Source of the DNA: Chlorobiota bacterium
GTDB lineage: Bacteria; Bacteroidota; Bacteroidia; Bacteroidales; VadinHA17
DNA length: 64,000 bases
Reading direction: 5' to 3'
Assembly (NCBI GenBank): GCA_013152085.1
Contig: JAADHC010000036.1
Span: forward strand, 1 to 64,000
Both the position numbers and the translations under genes were made by a program. Below the pieces are notes generated by a model, which searched no databases, was not told where the DNA came from, and saw nothing but the letters and a program-made list of their open reading frames with translations. Shown here one piece after another: positions 55,945 to 64,000 of the stretch. Numbering within the stretch: position 1 is the stretch's first letter; every line of letters begins with the position of its first letter.

Positions 55945-55989
55945 GATTATGATTATACAGAATCATTTTTTATGAAAAAACTTTTAAAA

Positions 55990-57135
55990 TTAAAGTTCCG
56001 GAACCTCAACCCATTTACGTTTTTCCCAACTTTCTATTCCTTTTTCGGCCAGTTGCACTCCTTTGGCTCCTTCTTTCAAACCCCATGGGAAAGGCTCATT
56101 TCCAACCACATGTCTAAGAAAAAGTTCCCACTGGATTTTAAAAGCATTCCCGTAATTCTCCTGATCCGGTACCCTGGCCCAACCTTCAAAAAAATTAATA
56201 GGTTGTTCCATTTCCGGGTTCCAGACAGGTTTGGGTGTATTTCCGGAATGCTGAATATAACATTCCCGCAAACCGGCTACTGCTGAGCCTTTCGTCCCGT
56301 CCACCTGGATAGTAAGCAAATCATCTCTTCTGACCCTTGTAGCCCAGGAAGAATTGAAAATTGCCACGATACCGCCTTCCAGTTCGAAAGTTGCGTAAGC
56401 TGCATCATCGGCAGTACATTGAAACGGCCTCCCATTCTCATCCACTCTTTCAGGAATATGAGTCGTACCCAGACAGGATACTGCTTTTACCTTTCCAAAA
56501 ATATTATCGAGCACATAACGCCAGTGTGGAAGCATATCCACAATCATACCCCCTCCATCTTCTTTCCTGTAATTCCAGGATGGTCTTTGGGACGATATCG
56601 TATGTCCTTCAAAAACCCAATAACCAAAGGATCCCTGTACCGAAAGAATTTTTCCGAAAAAGTCCTGTTCAATCAGCCTTTTCAATTTTCTTAACCCGGG
56701 GAGCCATAATTTATCCTGTACAACACCATGCTTTACTCCGGCCTTCTCACAAATGTGGAATAACTCCATCGCTGTTTCCGTATTTGTAGCCGTTGGTTTT
56801 TCACAATAGATATGTTTCCCTGCTTCAGCAGCTTTTTTAATGGCTTCTGCTCTTCTTCCGGTAACCTGGGCATCAAAGTACACACTGTACACCGGATCAG
56901 CCAAAACCTTATCCAGGTTGGTGGTCACACTCTCCACCCCTGACATAAGCCGTAATTTATCCAGCTTTGACGGATTCCTGCCTACCAGTACCGGAACAGG
57001 CATGATCACTTCATCTTTACGAAAAGTTACGCCACCCTGTTTTATGATCTCAACCACCGATCGCATCAGATGCTGGTGAGTACCCATTCTTCCGGTAACA
57101 CCATTCATAATTATTCCAACTTTATGAATTTTCAT
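55990..57135 (-). CDS. Gfo/Idh/MocA-family oxidoreductase, cytoplasmic
   Basis: This 381-residue protein has no export signal. The Rossmann start is unusual: VGIIMNGVTGRMGTHQHLM rather than the common GxGxxG. The catalytic Lys lies in HIYCEKPTATN, and DGGGMIVDMLPHWRYVLDNI carries the later conserved His. It probably oxidises a sugar or sugar acid with NAD(P). It lies between the SDR gene and the sugar isomerase gene, 40 bases from the latter, and is one of three Gfo/Idh genes in the window, each from a different subgroup by sequence. Confidence 0.9.
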   Translation of the reverse strand: MKIHKVGIIMNGVTGRMGTHQHLMRSVVEIIKQGGVTFRKDEVIMPVPVLVGRNPSKLDKLRLMSGVESVTTNLDKVLADPVYSVYFDAQVTGRRAEAIKKAAEAGKHIYCEKPTATNTETAMELFHICEKAGVKHGVVQDKLWLPGLRKLKRLIEQDFFGKILSVQGSFGYWVFEGHTISSQRPSWNYRKEDGGGMIVDMLPHWRYVLDNIFGKVKAVSCLGTTHIPERVDENGRPFQCTADDAAYATFELEGGIVAIFNSSWATRVRRDDLLTIQVDGTKGSAVAGLRECYIQHSGNTPKPVWNPEMEQPINFFEGWARVPDQENYGNAFKIQWELFLRHVVGNEPFPWGLKEGAKGVQLAEKGIESWEKRKWVEVPEL

Positions 57136-57175
57136 TTCTCTATCAATAAAATTTTAATCTGTAATTTTTACTTGT

Positions 57176-58012
57176 TTATGAATTTTCAAGATAAGCTTTT
57201 TTAATATTTTTGAGAAACCGGTGTTGGTCTTCTGCCCAAAATCTGTTTGAAAAGATCTCCACTTCATTGAATCCGGTAAAACCTGCCTGTCCCACCCAGT
57301 CCCTGATTTCTTTTAGGGGTATGCAACCCTCTCCCATCAATCCCCTGTCGTTGAGGAGATCTTTCGTTGGAGACAGCCAGTCGCAAATGTGAAAAGCAAA
57401 GAGGTTATTCCCACATCGAATAATCTCGTTTTTTAAATGCGGATCCCACCATACATGATAGACATCCACAGCAACACCAACAAAGGAAGAATTAAAGTAT
57501 TCAGCAAGATCATTTGCCTGGGACAGGGTATTGATAGCCGATCTTGTATCGGAATATAACGGATGCAAGGGTTCAATGGCCAGTTTAATATTTTGCTTTT
57601 CGGCGTAAGGTAATACAGCCTCTATTCCATTCTTGATCTGGGATATTGAAACTTTCAGTGGTTGTGCCGGATCAGCCCCGCATACAAGTACCAGGAGAGG
57701 GGCTCCCAGTAAGGCCGCTTCATCAATGGCTTTTTTGTTTTCCTCAATCGCTTTCCTTCTTATATCCGTTGATACAGAAGGGAAAAAACCTCCGCGCACC
57801 AGGGAGACTATTTCCAGACCCTTGTTTCTTAATAACAATCCTGTTTTTCCAATATTTCTACCATCCAGTGCATCCCTCCAAACGGAAATACCTTTTATCC
57901 CTTCCCGAGAATAATTCTCAGCTGCCTCCTCAACCTTCCAGGGTTTTGTAGTAATGGTATGGATACAAAGTTTTGTAAAATCCGTTAAATCACCGGGCAT
58001 CACTGTACACAA
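57176..58012 (-). CDS. Sugar phosphate isomerase/epimerase-family TIM barrel
   Basis: This 278-residue cytoplasmic protein has the AP-endonuclease-2 type barrel. Metal ligands are expected in LAIEPLHPLYSD (Glu), VAVDVYHVWWD (Asp), FAFHICDW (His) and FNEVEIFSN (Glu). Members isomerise or epimerise ketoses and inosose-like compounds. The start overlaps the GH88 stop by 13 bases (or by one base if the ATG at 58000 is used), so the genes are coupled. It probably handles the sugar freed by GH88. Confidence 0.88.
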   Translation of the reverse strand: MCTVMPGDLTDFTKLCIHTITTKPWKVEEAAENYSREGIKGISVWRDALDGRNIGKTGLLLRNKGLEIVSLVRGGFFPSVSTDIRRKAIEENKKAIDEAALLGAPLLVLVCGADPAQPLKVSISQIKNGIEAVLPYAEKQNIKLAIEPLHPLYSDTRSAINTLSQANDLAEYFNSSFVGVAVDVYHVWWDPHLKNEIIRCGNNLFAFHICDWLSPTKDLLNDRGLMGEGCIPLKEIRDWVGQAGFTGFNEVEIFSNRFWAEDQHRFLKNIKKAYLENS

Positions 58013-59382
58013 TTATAGAATGTATAATATTTTTCTTTATTCAGGATTTTTTGAATATACAGCACAAGTTCCCTTGCATGATAATCTCCCCACATACCGG
58101 ACTCACCATACGGAATTTTACTGTTTTCCGGAACATAGTCCCAACCGTTCGGTCTATGATAAATAGAATGAAGGATCAGCCCCTGATGTCCCGGGTCCGT
58201 ACTTAGGTAAGGCTCTCTTAAAAGTGTTTTTAATATCGTAAGACCTGCCTGCCAGTATTTTCTTGCTTCATCATTCTTTCCGCCTGAGTGAAGATAATGG
58301 CCCAGACGAAGAAGTCCCTGTGCGCCAATAGTCGCAGCAGAACTATCTACCGGTTCATAGTCGTTAAACGGATCAGCCGGTTTCCCGAGATAATCATTTA
58401 TCTCACGTAGCTTGGGAGCACCCGTATCCCAGTAAGGGATACCATCAACCGGTGAATTACTTATATAAAAATCGCAGGTTGCCTTTGCCGCCTTAAGTAT
58501 AAAAGCTTTAATTTCTTCTTTTTCACCAGATAAAACCGGTTCTTCTTTACTTTGAGATTCAATAAATTCAAGTTCCTCGGCAAAACCCAGCATAGCCCAG
58601 GCTAAACCACGTGTCCATGTGGAGAATCCGCTGTATCCCTGTTGGGAATTGGGACAACGGTATTGACCATTATTGATATTAAATATGCTTTCATGGGCCG
58701 TCCGGCCTCTTTCGTCATATAAATCCCTGCCCTCTCCATAATATACGTTATAACCGGCAGTGGTTTTCAGATGCATTATAGCACGTCCAAGCAGATTAAT
58801 CATCCGGTCACTCTCGCTATATAAACGGTGTCCCAACACATGGCTCAGCATCAGTATCCGGCACGACCTTATCGTATCAACAAATAAGGAATGAGGACCG
58901 TTGAAGGAATAAATAAAGCCGCCCTTTTCAACTTCCGTCCACCTGCGGGCTTGCACCGCTCCGGATATCTTTAGTGCAAGTTCATAGAAATTCTTTTCCC
59001 ATTCATTATAGGGAATCCTCCCCTCTCTCATGATCCTCAATAGGTTACCATATGTGCTTATATTATTGAAACCGTGATCGTGGACCCCCGTATTGCTAAT
59101 GTGCGGAGCCATAACTTTCAGCGTATGTTTACGACCAAGATTAAGAAATTGCTTCTCACCTGTTGCCTCAAATTGCAAAATGGCAGATCCAAACTGAAAA
59201 CCCTGTGTCCACTCTGTCCAGCCCCTGGTGAAATATTTGCCATTTACAGTAAATACCGGAGCACCTGTTGACGACTTATATTCCTTTTCTATTTTAATAA
59301 TCTTTTCACCCGATATCCTCCAGAACTCTTTAATCAGGCTTTTCAGATCATCTGTTTTCAGATCATAATCAATTTTGATCAT
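58000..59382 (-). CDS. GH88 unsaturated glucuronyl hydrolase
   Basis: This 460-residue protein removes the 4,5-unsaturated uronic acid left by lyases. It has no signal peptide, so it acts in the cytoplasm. GH88 features include WTQGFQFGSAILQFEATG, HDHGFNNISTYGNLL with Asp102, SLFVDTIRSC with Asp169, and STWTRGLAWAMLGFAEEL; the two Asp residues are the expected catalytic pair. It matches the heparinase-type lyase at 38335, which would make its substrate. It overlaps the isomerase gene and belongs to the minus-strand operon. Confidence 0.93.
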   Translation of the reverse strand: MIKIDYDLKTDDLKSLIKEFWRISGEKIIKIEKEYKSSTGAPVFTVNGKYFTRGWTEWTQGFQFGSAILQFEATGEKQFLNLGRKHTLKVMAPHISNTGVHDHGFNNISTYGNLLRIMREGRIPYNEWEKNFYELALKISGAVQARRWTEVEKGGFIYSFNGPHSLFVDTIRSCRILMLSHVLGHRLYSESDRMINLLGRAIMHLKTTAGYNVYYGEGRDLYDERGRTAHESIFNINNGQYRCPNSQQGYSGFSTWTRGLAWAMLGFAEELEFIESQSKEEPVLSGEKEEIKAFILKAAKATCDFYISNSPVDGIPYWDTGAPKLREINDYLGKPADPFNDYEPVDSSAATIGAQGLLRLGHYLHSGGKNDEARKYWQAGLTILKTLLREPYLSTDPGHQGLILHSIYHRPNGWDYVPENSKIPYGESGMWGDYHARELVLYIQKILNKEKYYTFYNCVQ

Positions 59383-59448
59383 CTGTCAATAATTTGCTTA
59401 TTACATTTTTTGTTTAAATATTTCAGCTAATTTATCAAAAAAAAAACA

Positions 59449-59814
59449 TCACTTTATCACGCAATCCTTTTCAACATAAGTTCCGGCATATTCCGCCTGC
59501 CATTTTGGAATATTCACACTGTCTGCGTTTCCATGATGAATAACCGGGCGATAACGCAAAACCGTCGGTATATCCAAAGACAATTCAACTTTTTCCTTAC
59601 CTGGAAAGACAATATTCTGCATACTGCTTTCCTGCCGTAAGATCCATGGCTCCGGATAATCAGGATTATCCGGATGACACAGCAACATAAGACCGCTTTC
59701 TTTTTCATAAGAACCATAAGAAGCCGAAAAATCCATCCACAGACCGGCATCTGCCTGGAGTGTCCTCGGGGTAACCGGACCGTTTATGGCTGTAAAGATC
59801 AATCCGTCAGGCAT
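59449..59814 (-). pseudogene. C-terminal remnant of a DUF6807 (PmoA-like) protein gene
   Basis: A 121-residue frame runs from ATG 59814 to 59449. It contains GLIFTAINGPVTPRTLQADA, LWMDFSASYG, LLCHPDNPDYPEPWILRQ and VLRYRPVIHHGN, the end of DUF6807-type proteins, which are normally about 300 residues. The frame is closed by a TGA 18 bases upstream of the ATG, and the Gfo/Idh stop lies 44 bases upstream, so the N-terminal two thirds are absent. I read it as a deletion remnant. Translation from the ATG could still give a short protein. Family assignment is by recognition, not a search. Confidence 0.6.
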
Positions 59815-59858
59815 TTTAATACGACAGCAAAATCAAGTGGAATTTACCTTCCGGTTTC

Positions 59859-61457
59859 TCAGACAATTTTTCTTTTTACCGGATCCCATTCCACGTACCG
59901 CTTTTCCCTGTATGATTTATTAGCCATAATACAGGTCACACCTTCCTCAAAAGCACGTTCTATATTTGCCCTTGGAACTCCGCCGTTACGGATACAATCT
60001 ATCCATTCTTTAATATGTAAATAAGTCAGGTCGATCTGGTGCCCGTTAATATTTGTATTGATTAACCCTCTTGAAGCATAATATTTTTCCGTTGCTGAAG
60101 TAACAGCATCAATTTTATTTGAACCGGGATGATATGAAAACACAGGATGGTTCGGATCAATAATCCCATCCTTAATCTGCTGTTTAAAACGGGTTGAATC
60201 ATTATCAACCGTAACTTTCAGAGAACTCCCTAATTCCATGGATGCATCATGACCCATAAAAACACGGCCTCTGTTACGACTACAAGCCAAATCGGCACTA
60301 TACATTAATGTTAAATCCTTATCAGGATACTCCCAGACACATTGAAGTGTATCCGGGATTTCCCGGTTATCTTTCCAGTAGTAGATTCCACCAGAAGATA
60401 ATGCTGATTTCGGGATACCAATTCTCAGAAGTTGATTTACTGCATCAAATTCATGTGTAAACAACTGGCCGATCATACCCATATCATATGCAAACCATTT
60501 TGTCCAATTGTAATAGCGATCAAGACTAAAGGGCACTTTCGGACTGGAGCCCAGCCACTGTGCCCAGTCTATCGTTTTCTCATTGCCGGGTTTGGGATTT
60601 CCGTTAGCATCCAGATTCCGTATCCAGGCACCACTGGCCGTATTACGATTGGTCGTTGTTTCAATCAAAGTGATCTTCCCAAGAATATTTTTCCTGATAA
60701 CTTCTTTCGCTTGTTGGAAAACGACACTTTGGGTAATTTGATGTCCCAGCTGAAAAACAATATTGCTTTTTTTTACAGTATTATAGAGGTCATTTAATTC
60801 TTTTTCCGTAAGAGCCACACTTTTTTCACAGTATATATGTTTCCCGGCATTTGCTGCGTCAACAGCCATTTTAGCATGATGAAAATCCGGTGTGGCAATC
60901 ATTACCGCATCAATATCCTTATCATCCAACATCTCCTGGTAATGCAGATATCGTTTCACGGGGAGGTTGGTCCCTGTACCCCCGCCCGGCCGGATTTGAT
61001 TACGTGCGGTTTCAAGTCCGTTTTCTGCATGAAGGTCAAACACATCACATATCCCGGTTAATGCCACGTTCAAATCTTCCTGGGCAAGCCAATTATCCAG
61101 GGTGCCATTTTCCTTTCTTTTTATAACATCCAGGGGATGCATAAAACCTAACCCGTTTGCATGGGCTTTGGCCCTGTTACCAAAACCAATAATCCCGATA
61201 CGAAGTAAATCACCTTTAGTACCTGATGAGCTTTTTATTACTGTTGGGGCTTTAATATCCCGTAACCCTAATTCCGCCAAAACTTTGTTTCTCTTTTCCC
61301 GCTCATAAGACCATTTTTCCAATAACTCAAAGGCAAAAACCCCTAATACCGGAATTCCTGTCAAAGCTTTTAACAATGTTCTGCGCTTAATATTTGATTT
61401 TTGCTCTGTTTCTGCCTTTTTTTCAGGCTTTTTTGATTGTTCTTTTTCTTTTTCCAT
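59859..61457 (-). CDS. Tat-type Gfo/Idh/MocA-family oxidoreductase
   Basis: This 532-residue protein begins with a charged Lys/Glu-rich tail (EKEKEQSKKPEKKAETEQKS) and then a twin-arginine export segment (KRRTLLKALTGIPVLGVFAFE). Rossmann motif: RIGIIGFGNRAKAHANG. Its catalytic Lys lies in HIYCEKSVALTEKEL, with Ser in place of Pro. C-terminal blocks include DMGMIGQLFTHEFDAVNQLL and YLHIKEWIDCIRNGGVP. ATG 61457 is preferred over 61544, which overlaps the DoxX gene. It could act on a sugar in the periplasm with a bound cofactor. The charged extension before the Tat motif is unusual. Confidence 0.88.
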   Translation of the reverse strand: MEKEKEQSKKPEKKAETEQKSNIKRRTLLKALTGIPVLGVFAFELLEKWSYEREKRNKVLAELGLRDIKAPTVIKSSSGTKGDLLRIGIIGFGNRAKAHANGLGFMHPLDVIKRKENGTLDNWLAQEDLNVALTGICDVFDLHAENGLETARNQIRPGGGTGTNLPVKRYLHYQEMLDDKDIDAVMIATPDFHHAKMAVDAANAGKHIYCEKSVALTEKELNDLYNTVKKSNIVFQLGHQITQSVVFQQAKEVIRKNILGKITLIETTTNRNTASGAWIRNLDANGNPKPGNEKTIDWAQWLGSSPKVPFSLDRYYNWTKWFAYDMGMIGQLFTHEFDAVNQLLRIGIPKSALSSGGIYYWKDNREIPDTLQCVWEYPDKDLTLMYSADLACSRNRGRVFMGHDASMELGSSLKVTVDNDSTRFKQQIKDGIIDPNHPVFSYHPGSNKIDAVTSATEKYYASRGLINTNINGHQIDLTYLHIKEWIDCIRNGGVPRANIERAFEEGVTCIMANKSYREKRYVEWDPVKRKIV

Positions 61458-61461
61458 TGTA

Positions 61462-61965
61462 TTATTTCCCCCTTCTGTTTTTGCGATTCTTAAACCGGTA
61501 AATAAACACATCCAAACCTGCAACCGAATCTGTCGGGAAAACAACTAAAACAAACAGGGCTACAGCCTCAATCAGGGTTTTGCTGACAATCAGATAGTTT
61601 CCTTCCATGGGTACTGAGTACTCCAATCCAATCAGCGGTGGATTATTCAGATAGTAGATCAAAAGAAGAATCGCTCCGGAAATTGCTGCTGTCCGTGTAA
61701 ATAAACCTACAATTAAGCCTAAACCGATTGCTGTTAATCCCCATGTATTCAAAAAATCAACAAAATTTAAAATCCCGGGATTGGAGATAATCCACTGGGA
61801 AAATCCCGAAAGAATCCATTTTGATTCCATTAAAAAACCTGCTGAGGTCCAGTTTGGATTTATAAGTTTTGTAATACCCTCGTATAATAAATGCCATCCG
61901 ATCAATATGCGCAAACTTATCAGAACGATCAATTGCCATGAGGTGTATTTATCAGATTCTTTCAT
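61462..61965 (-). CDS. DoxX-family membrane protein
   Basis: This 167-residue protein has four transmembrane helices (LIVLISLRILIGWHLLYEGI, FVDFLNTWGLTAIGLGLIVG, AAISGAILLLIYYL, LIVSKTLIEAVALFVLVV). The first helix carries the DoxX form R-I-L-x-G-W-H-L-L-Y-E-G-I-T-K. DoxX proteins accompany redox or quinone-linked enzymes. Its stop lies five bases before the start of the Tat-type Gfo/Idh gene, so it may serve as a membrane partner. ATG 61965 is preferred over 61998. Confidence 0.87.
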   Translation of the reverse strand: MKESDKYTSWQLIVLISLRILIGWHLLYEGITKLINPNWTSAGFLMESKWILSGFSQWIISNPGILNFVDFLNTWGLTAIGLGLIVGLFTRTAAISGAILLLIYYLNNPPLIGLEYSVPMEGNYLIVSKTLIEAVALFVLVVFPTDSVAGLDVFIYRFKNRKNRRGK

Positions 61966-62082
61966 ACGATTAATATTTCTTACATGAAAAATTAACAAAA
62001 AATTTTATTCGTGAGATCGCTTTGCTCAGTTCACGTTCGTTCCATAAATATAATTAAATAATTATGTCGGAAAAAAGCATTC

Positions 62083-64000
62083 CTAATCTTGTATTTGAAA
62101 ATAATCTTTATAATATTGAATATACGCCTTTAGTTTTTTTAAGTAACCTTCCATATCCAATAATTGTTCATCATAAATAAGATAAGTCATATCCGGCCTT
62201 CTGTTTGCAAAATGACGGGCTCTGTCTTGCTGATAGAAATATTTCTTCTCTTCAGTAGAAAAACCTTTGGGAAGTCTGGTTTTCTCCCAGGTTTTCACCA
62301 AATCATCAAATACGTGTTGTCTTCTTGTTAAACTGTTTTCAACGATATTCTGAGCTTTTAACAAATCATTATAAGCAACTTTATGATCGATAAAAGTCTG
62401 CCGGTGGGCACTTTTAATGGCATTTTCCAAATCGGAAAGATCCAGATAAGTCAGGCAGGTATGCCGGATTAATTCAGCAACCGTCCGGAATATATCAAAA
62501 TCATAATCATTTTTGACTCCTGATTTTATATTGTTTTCAATAATTTGTAATGCTCTTCCCATTTTTTTCAATTCATCCCTTGAACGGTCAACCATTTCCT
62601 TGTATTCGGTATTCCAGAATGGGTCATATTCCAAAGCGTCTCCACGGGGAAGATCAGGCAGGTGAGTTTTTCCGATTTCACCATAGTGCCACACATTACG
62701 TTCAAAAGTAGCCATATAATAGATTGCCCCTTCATTCAACAGGGAATACAATTCCTCCATATTTTCGGATGAATCACCATAGTAATTTTTAAAGAATGTC
62801 TCTTTGAATTCCTGCAAATCCGGTTTGCTGCCATTCCAGGAATATCCGGCAGAAGTAATAAAACTCAACATCCACATCTGATTATGTAATCCGGCATCAT
62901 CCCATGAAGTATTTATCATTCCATCAAAAACCCCGGAAATAGCGGCTGAGGTAAGTTGTTGATATGAATTTTCCAAACTGCCGATAACTTTTTTCCCATT
63001 CCTGATTCTGTACAAATAAGGGAGGAATAAAGCTTCTGTTCCCGGATTAGGATCATATGCATAAACTTCAAGCCCTGACTTTTTTGCTTCCTGAGCGTAC
63101 CGGTAATTTGGTGTGTTATAATTATAACTTTCAGTGAGGATCAAACCTTTCACCGGACGGATCCCCTTCGCCGGATCTTTACCTATCTTCCATCCCATAG
63201 GTCTTTCCCATACCATAACCTTTCTTCCTTCGGCTTGAAGATGTTCTGCGGCCTTGTTAACAAAAAGAAGGTATAGTCCGCTTTTACCTATTTTTTCCGA
63301 CTTAATTTTGCATTTGCTGCAACTTCCCAGCTCATAGGTTTCATCCGACCCGATATGAATATATTCAGACCCCGGTGTAGCCTCAATGGCATCGTCCCAA
63401 AGATCAAAAAGCAGATCATACGTCCCTTCTTTAAGAGGACAGAACTCCCAGTTTGATGCTTCAATTTCTCTAAGGTGTTCATATTGTGGCCATTTAAGGA
63501 TATAACTTACATGACCAAGGCCTTGAACCAATGGCACAATTTGTATATGATATTTGTGAGCATATCCGGTTAGCTCCTGCATCTCTGCTAAGGTAAATGC
63601 TCCGGGGGCTCCGATTTCAGGATGACTCGGATATGCAAATTTATCTTCCCATTCCCAAACCAGAATATTGATCTTATATTTTGAAAGATTTTTAATAAAA
63701 CCCTTCACATAAAACTTTTTATCCTGATGATGTTTCGTATCATAATGTACAGTTCTGTTTTCAATATCAGGCCAATCCGTAATTTTCATTCCATGCACTT
63801 TATATCCTCTTCTGTCCCTTTGGATGATCTGCAATAAAGTCTGTGTACCATAAAACAAACCGTCTTCTCCATTAGCTTTTATTATCAATTCATTTTTCCC
63901 GGTAATCAATTGATACCCTTGTTCACCTATCATTTCAGGTGCATCATTGTGTGTTAAAATAATTGAATTGCTTCCTTTGATATTTGAGATCTTTGCAACC
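62083..64000 (-). CDS. GH20 beta-N-acetylhexosaminidase-like protein (5' end outside window)
   Basis: The frame is open to the window edge, so the N-terminus is missing. The visible 639 residues begin in the GH20b-like domain (GKNELIIKANGEDGLFYGTQ). The TIM barrel has DWPDIENRTVHYDTK, NILVWEWEDKFAYPSHPE and the catalytic pair in EYIHIGSDETYELGSC, with the Asp-Glu of GH20. A Cys pair follows this. The C-terminal 220 residues are helical (KKMGRALQIIENNIKS, YLKKLKAYIQYYKDY). GH20 enzymes remove terminal GlcNAc or GalNAc. This fits a hexosamine-containing polymer. It lies 117 bases downstream of a gap after DoxX, with no clear hairpin between. Confidence 0.85.
   Translation of the reverse strand, partial: VAKISNIKGSNSIILTHNDAPEMIGEQGYQLITGKNELIIKANGEDGLFYGTQTLLQIIQRDRRGYKVHGMKITDWPDIENRTVHYDTKHHQDKKFYVKGFIKNLSKYKINILVWEWEDKFAYPSHPEIGAPGAFTLAEMQELTGYAHKYHIQIVPLVQGLGHVSYILKWPQYEHLREIEASNWEFCPLKEGTYDLLFDLWDDAIEATPGSEYIHIGSDETYELGSCSKCKIKSEKIGKSGLYLLFVNKAAEHLQAEGRKVMVWERPMGWKIGKDPAKGIRPVKGLILTESYNYNTPNYRYAQEAKKSGLEVYAYDPNPGTEALFLPYLYRIRNGKKVIGSLENSYQQLTSAAISGVFDGMINTSWDDAGLHNQMWMLSFITSAGYSWNGSKPDLQEFKETFFKNYYGDSSENMEELYSLLNEGAIYYMATFERNVWHYGEIGKTHLPDLPRGDALEYDPFWNTEYKEMVDRSRDELKKMGRALQIIENNIKSGVKNDYDFDIFRTVAELIRHTCLTYLDLSDLENAIKSAHRQTFIDHKVAYNDLLKAQNIVENSLTRRQHVFDDLVKTWEKTRLPKGFSTEEKKYFYQQDRARHFANRRPDMTYLIYDEQLLDMEGYLKKLKAYIQYYKDYFQIQD

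Noticed and set aside
1-64000. tRNA, rRNA, CRISPR arrays, insertion sequences
   Set aside because: No cloverleaf-like, rRNA-like, regularly spaced repeat or transposase sequence was noticed on either strand.

Overview
The window looks like part of a Bacteroidota chromosome. The main evidence is an adjacent SusC-like TonB-dependent transporter and SusD-like lipoprotein (33201-38088), many secreted enzymes that begin with Sec or lipoprotein signals, little Shine-Dalgarno signal before most starts, and a few matches to the Bacteroidota promoter form TAnnTTTG. It is moderately AT-rich and almost entirely devoted to polysaccharide breakdown and sugar catabolism. I saw no rRNA, tRNA, CRISPR array, transposase or phage gene, and no recognisable transcription factor.

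Layout. (1) 1-17650, plus strand: a run of secreted proteins. In order: an unrecognised C-terminus, a DUF5107/TPR protein broken by an in-frame TAG, a sialate O-acetylesterase-type esterase, an FN3-type lipoprotein, an unknown protein, a transglutaminase-like protein, a beta-helix protein, a GH43-like propeller, two DUF4832-type TIM-barrel proteins and an alpha/beta hydrolase. (2) 18031-29095, mixed strands: a GH36-like enzyme, a third DUF4832 paralogue, a second SASA esterase, a truncated beta-helix gene, a lyase-like lipoprotein, a GH27 alpha-galactosidase, a tandem metallo-beta-lactamase-fold protein and a second transglutaminase-like protein. (3) 29337-32811: a PfkB kinase, a decayed gene fragment, a DUF2271-like protein and a Gfo/Idh/MocA oxidoreductase. 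(4) 33201-48742, plus strand: the core polysaccharide utilization locus. SusC and SusD end in a strong terminator. They are followed by a heparinase II/III-type lyase, an amidohydrolase, a SIS-domain isomerase/deaminase, an MFS sugar permease, a ROK kinase, a sulfatase and a two-domain esterase. (5) 48834-51862, minus strand: GNAT, DHDPS-family and NAD-epimerase genes, with a decayed gene at their upstream edge. (6) 52135-55052, plus strand: DUF2271-like, Tat-type aldo/keto reductase and a divergent Nramp-like transporter. (7) 55162-64000, minus strand: SDR, Gfo/Idh, sugar isomerase, GH88, a truncated DUF6807-like gene, a second Gfo/Idh, DoxX and a GH20 that runs off the window.

How it may work together (inference). 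A polymer carrying uronic acid, hexosamine, sulfate and O-acetyl groups, perhaps with alpha-galactose branches, is de-esterified (two SASA, two alpha/beta hydrolases), desulfated, and cleaved by the heparinase-type lyase. Products enter through SusCD. GH88 would then remove the unsaturated uronate left by the lyase. GH20, GH27 and GH36-like enzymes would trim the remaining sugars. The SIS, ROK, MFS, PfkB, SDR, Gfo/Idh, DHDPS and isomerase genes would handle monosaccharides. The actual substrate cannot be read from sequence alone.

The most distinctive signals are a perfect 6-bp tandem duplication that creates a stop codon in the DUF5107 gene, four further decayed gene pieces next to intact genes, three DUF4832 paralogues, an Nramp-like protein without the usual metal ligands, and a ROK kinase without its zinc motif.
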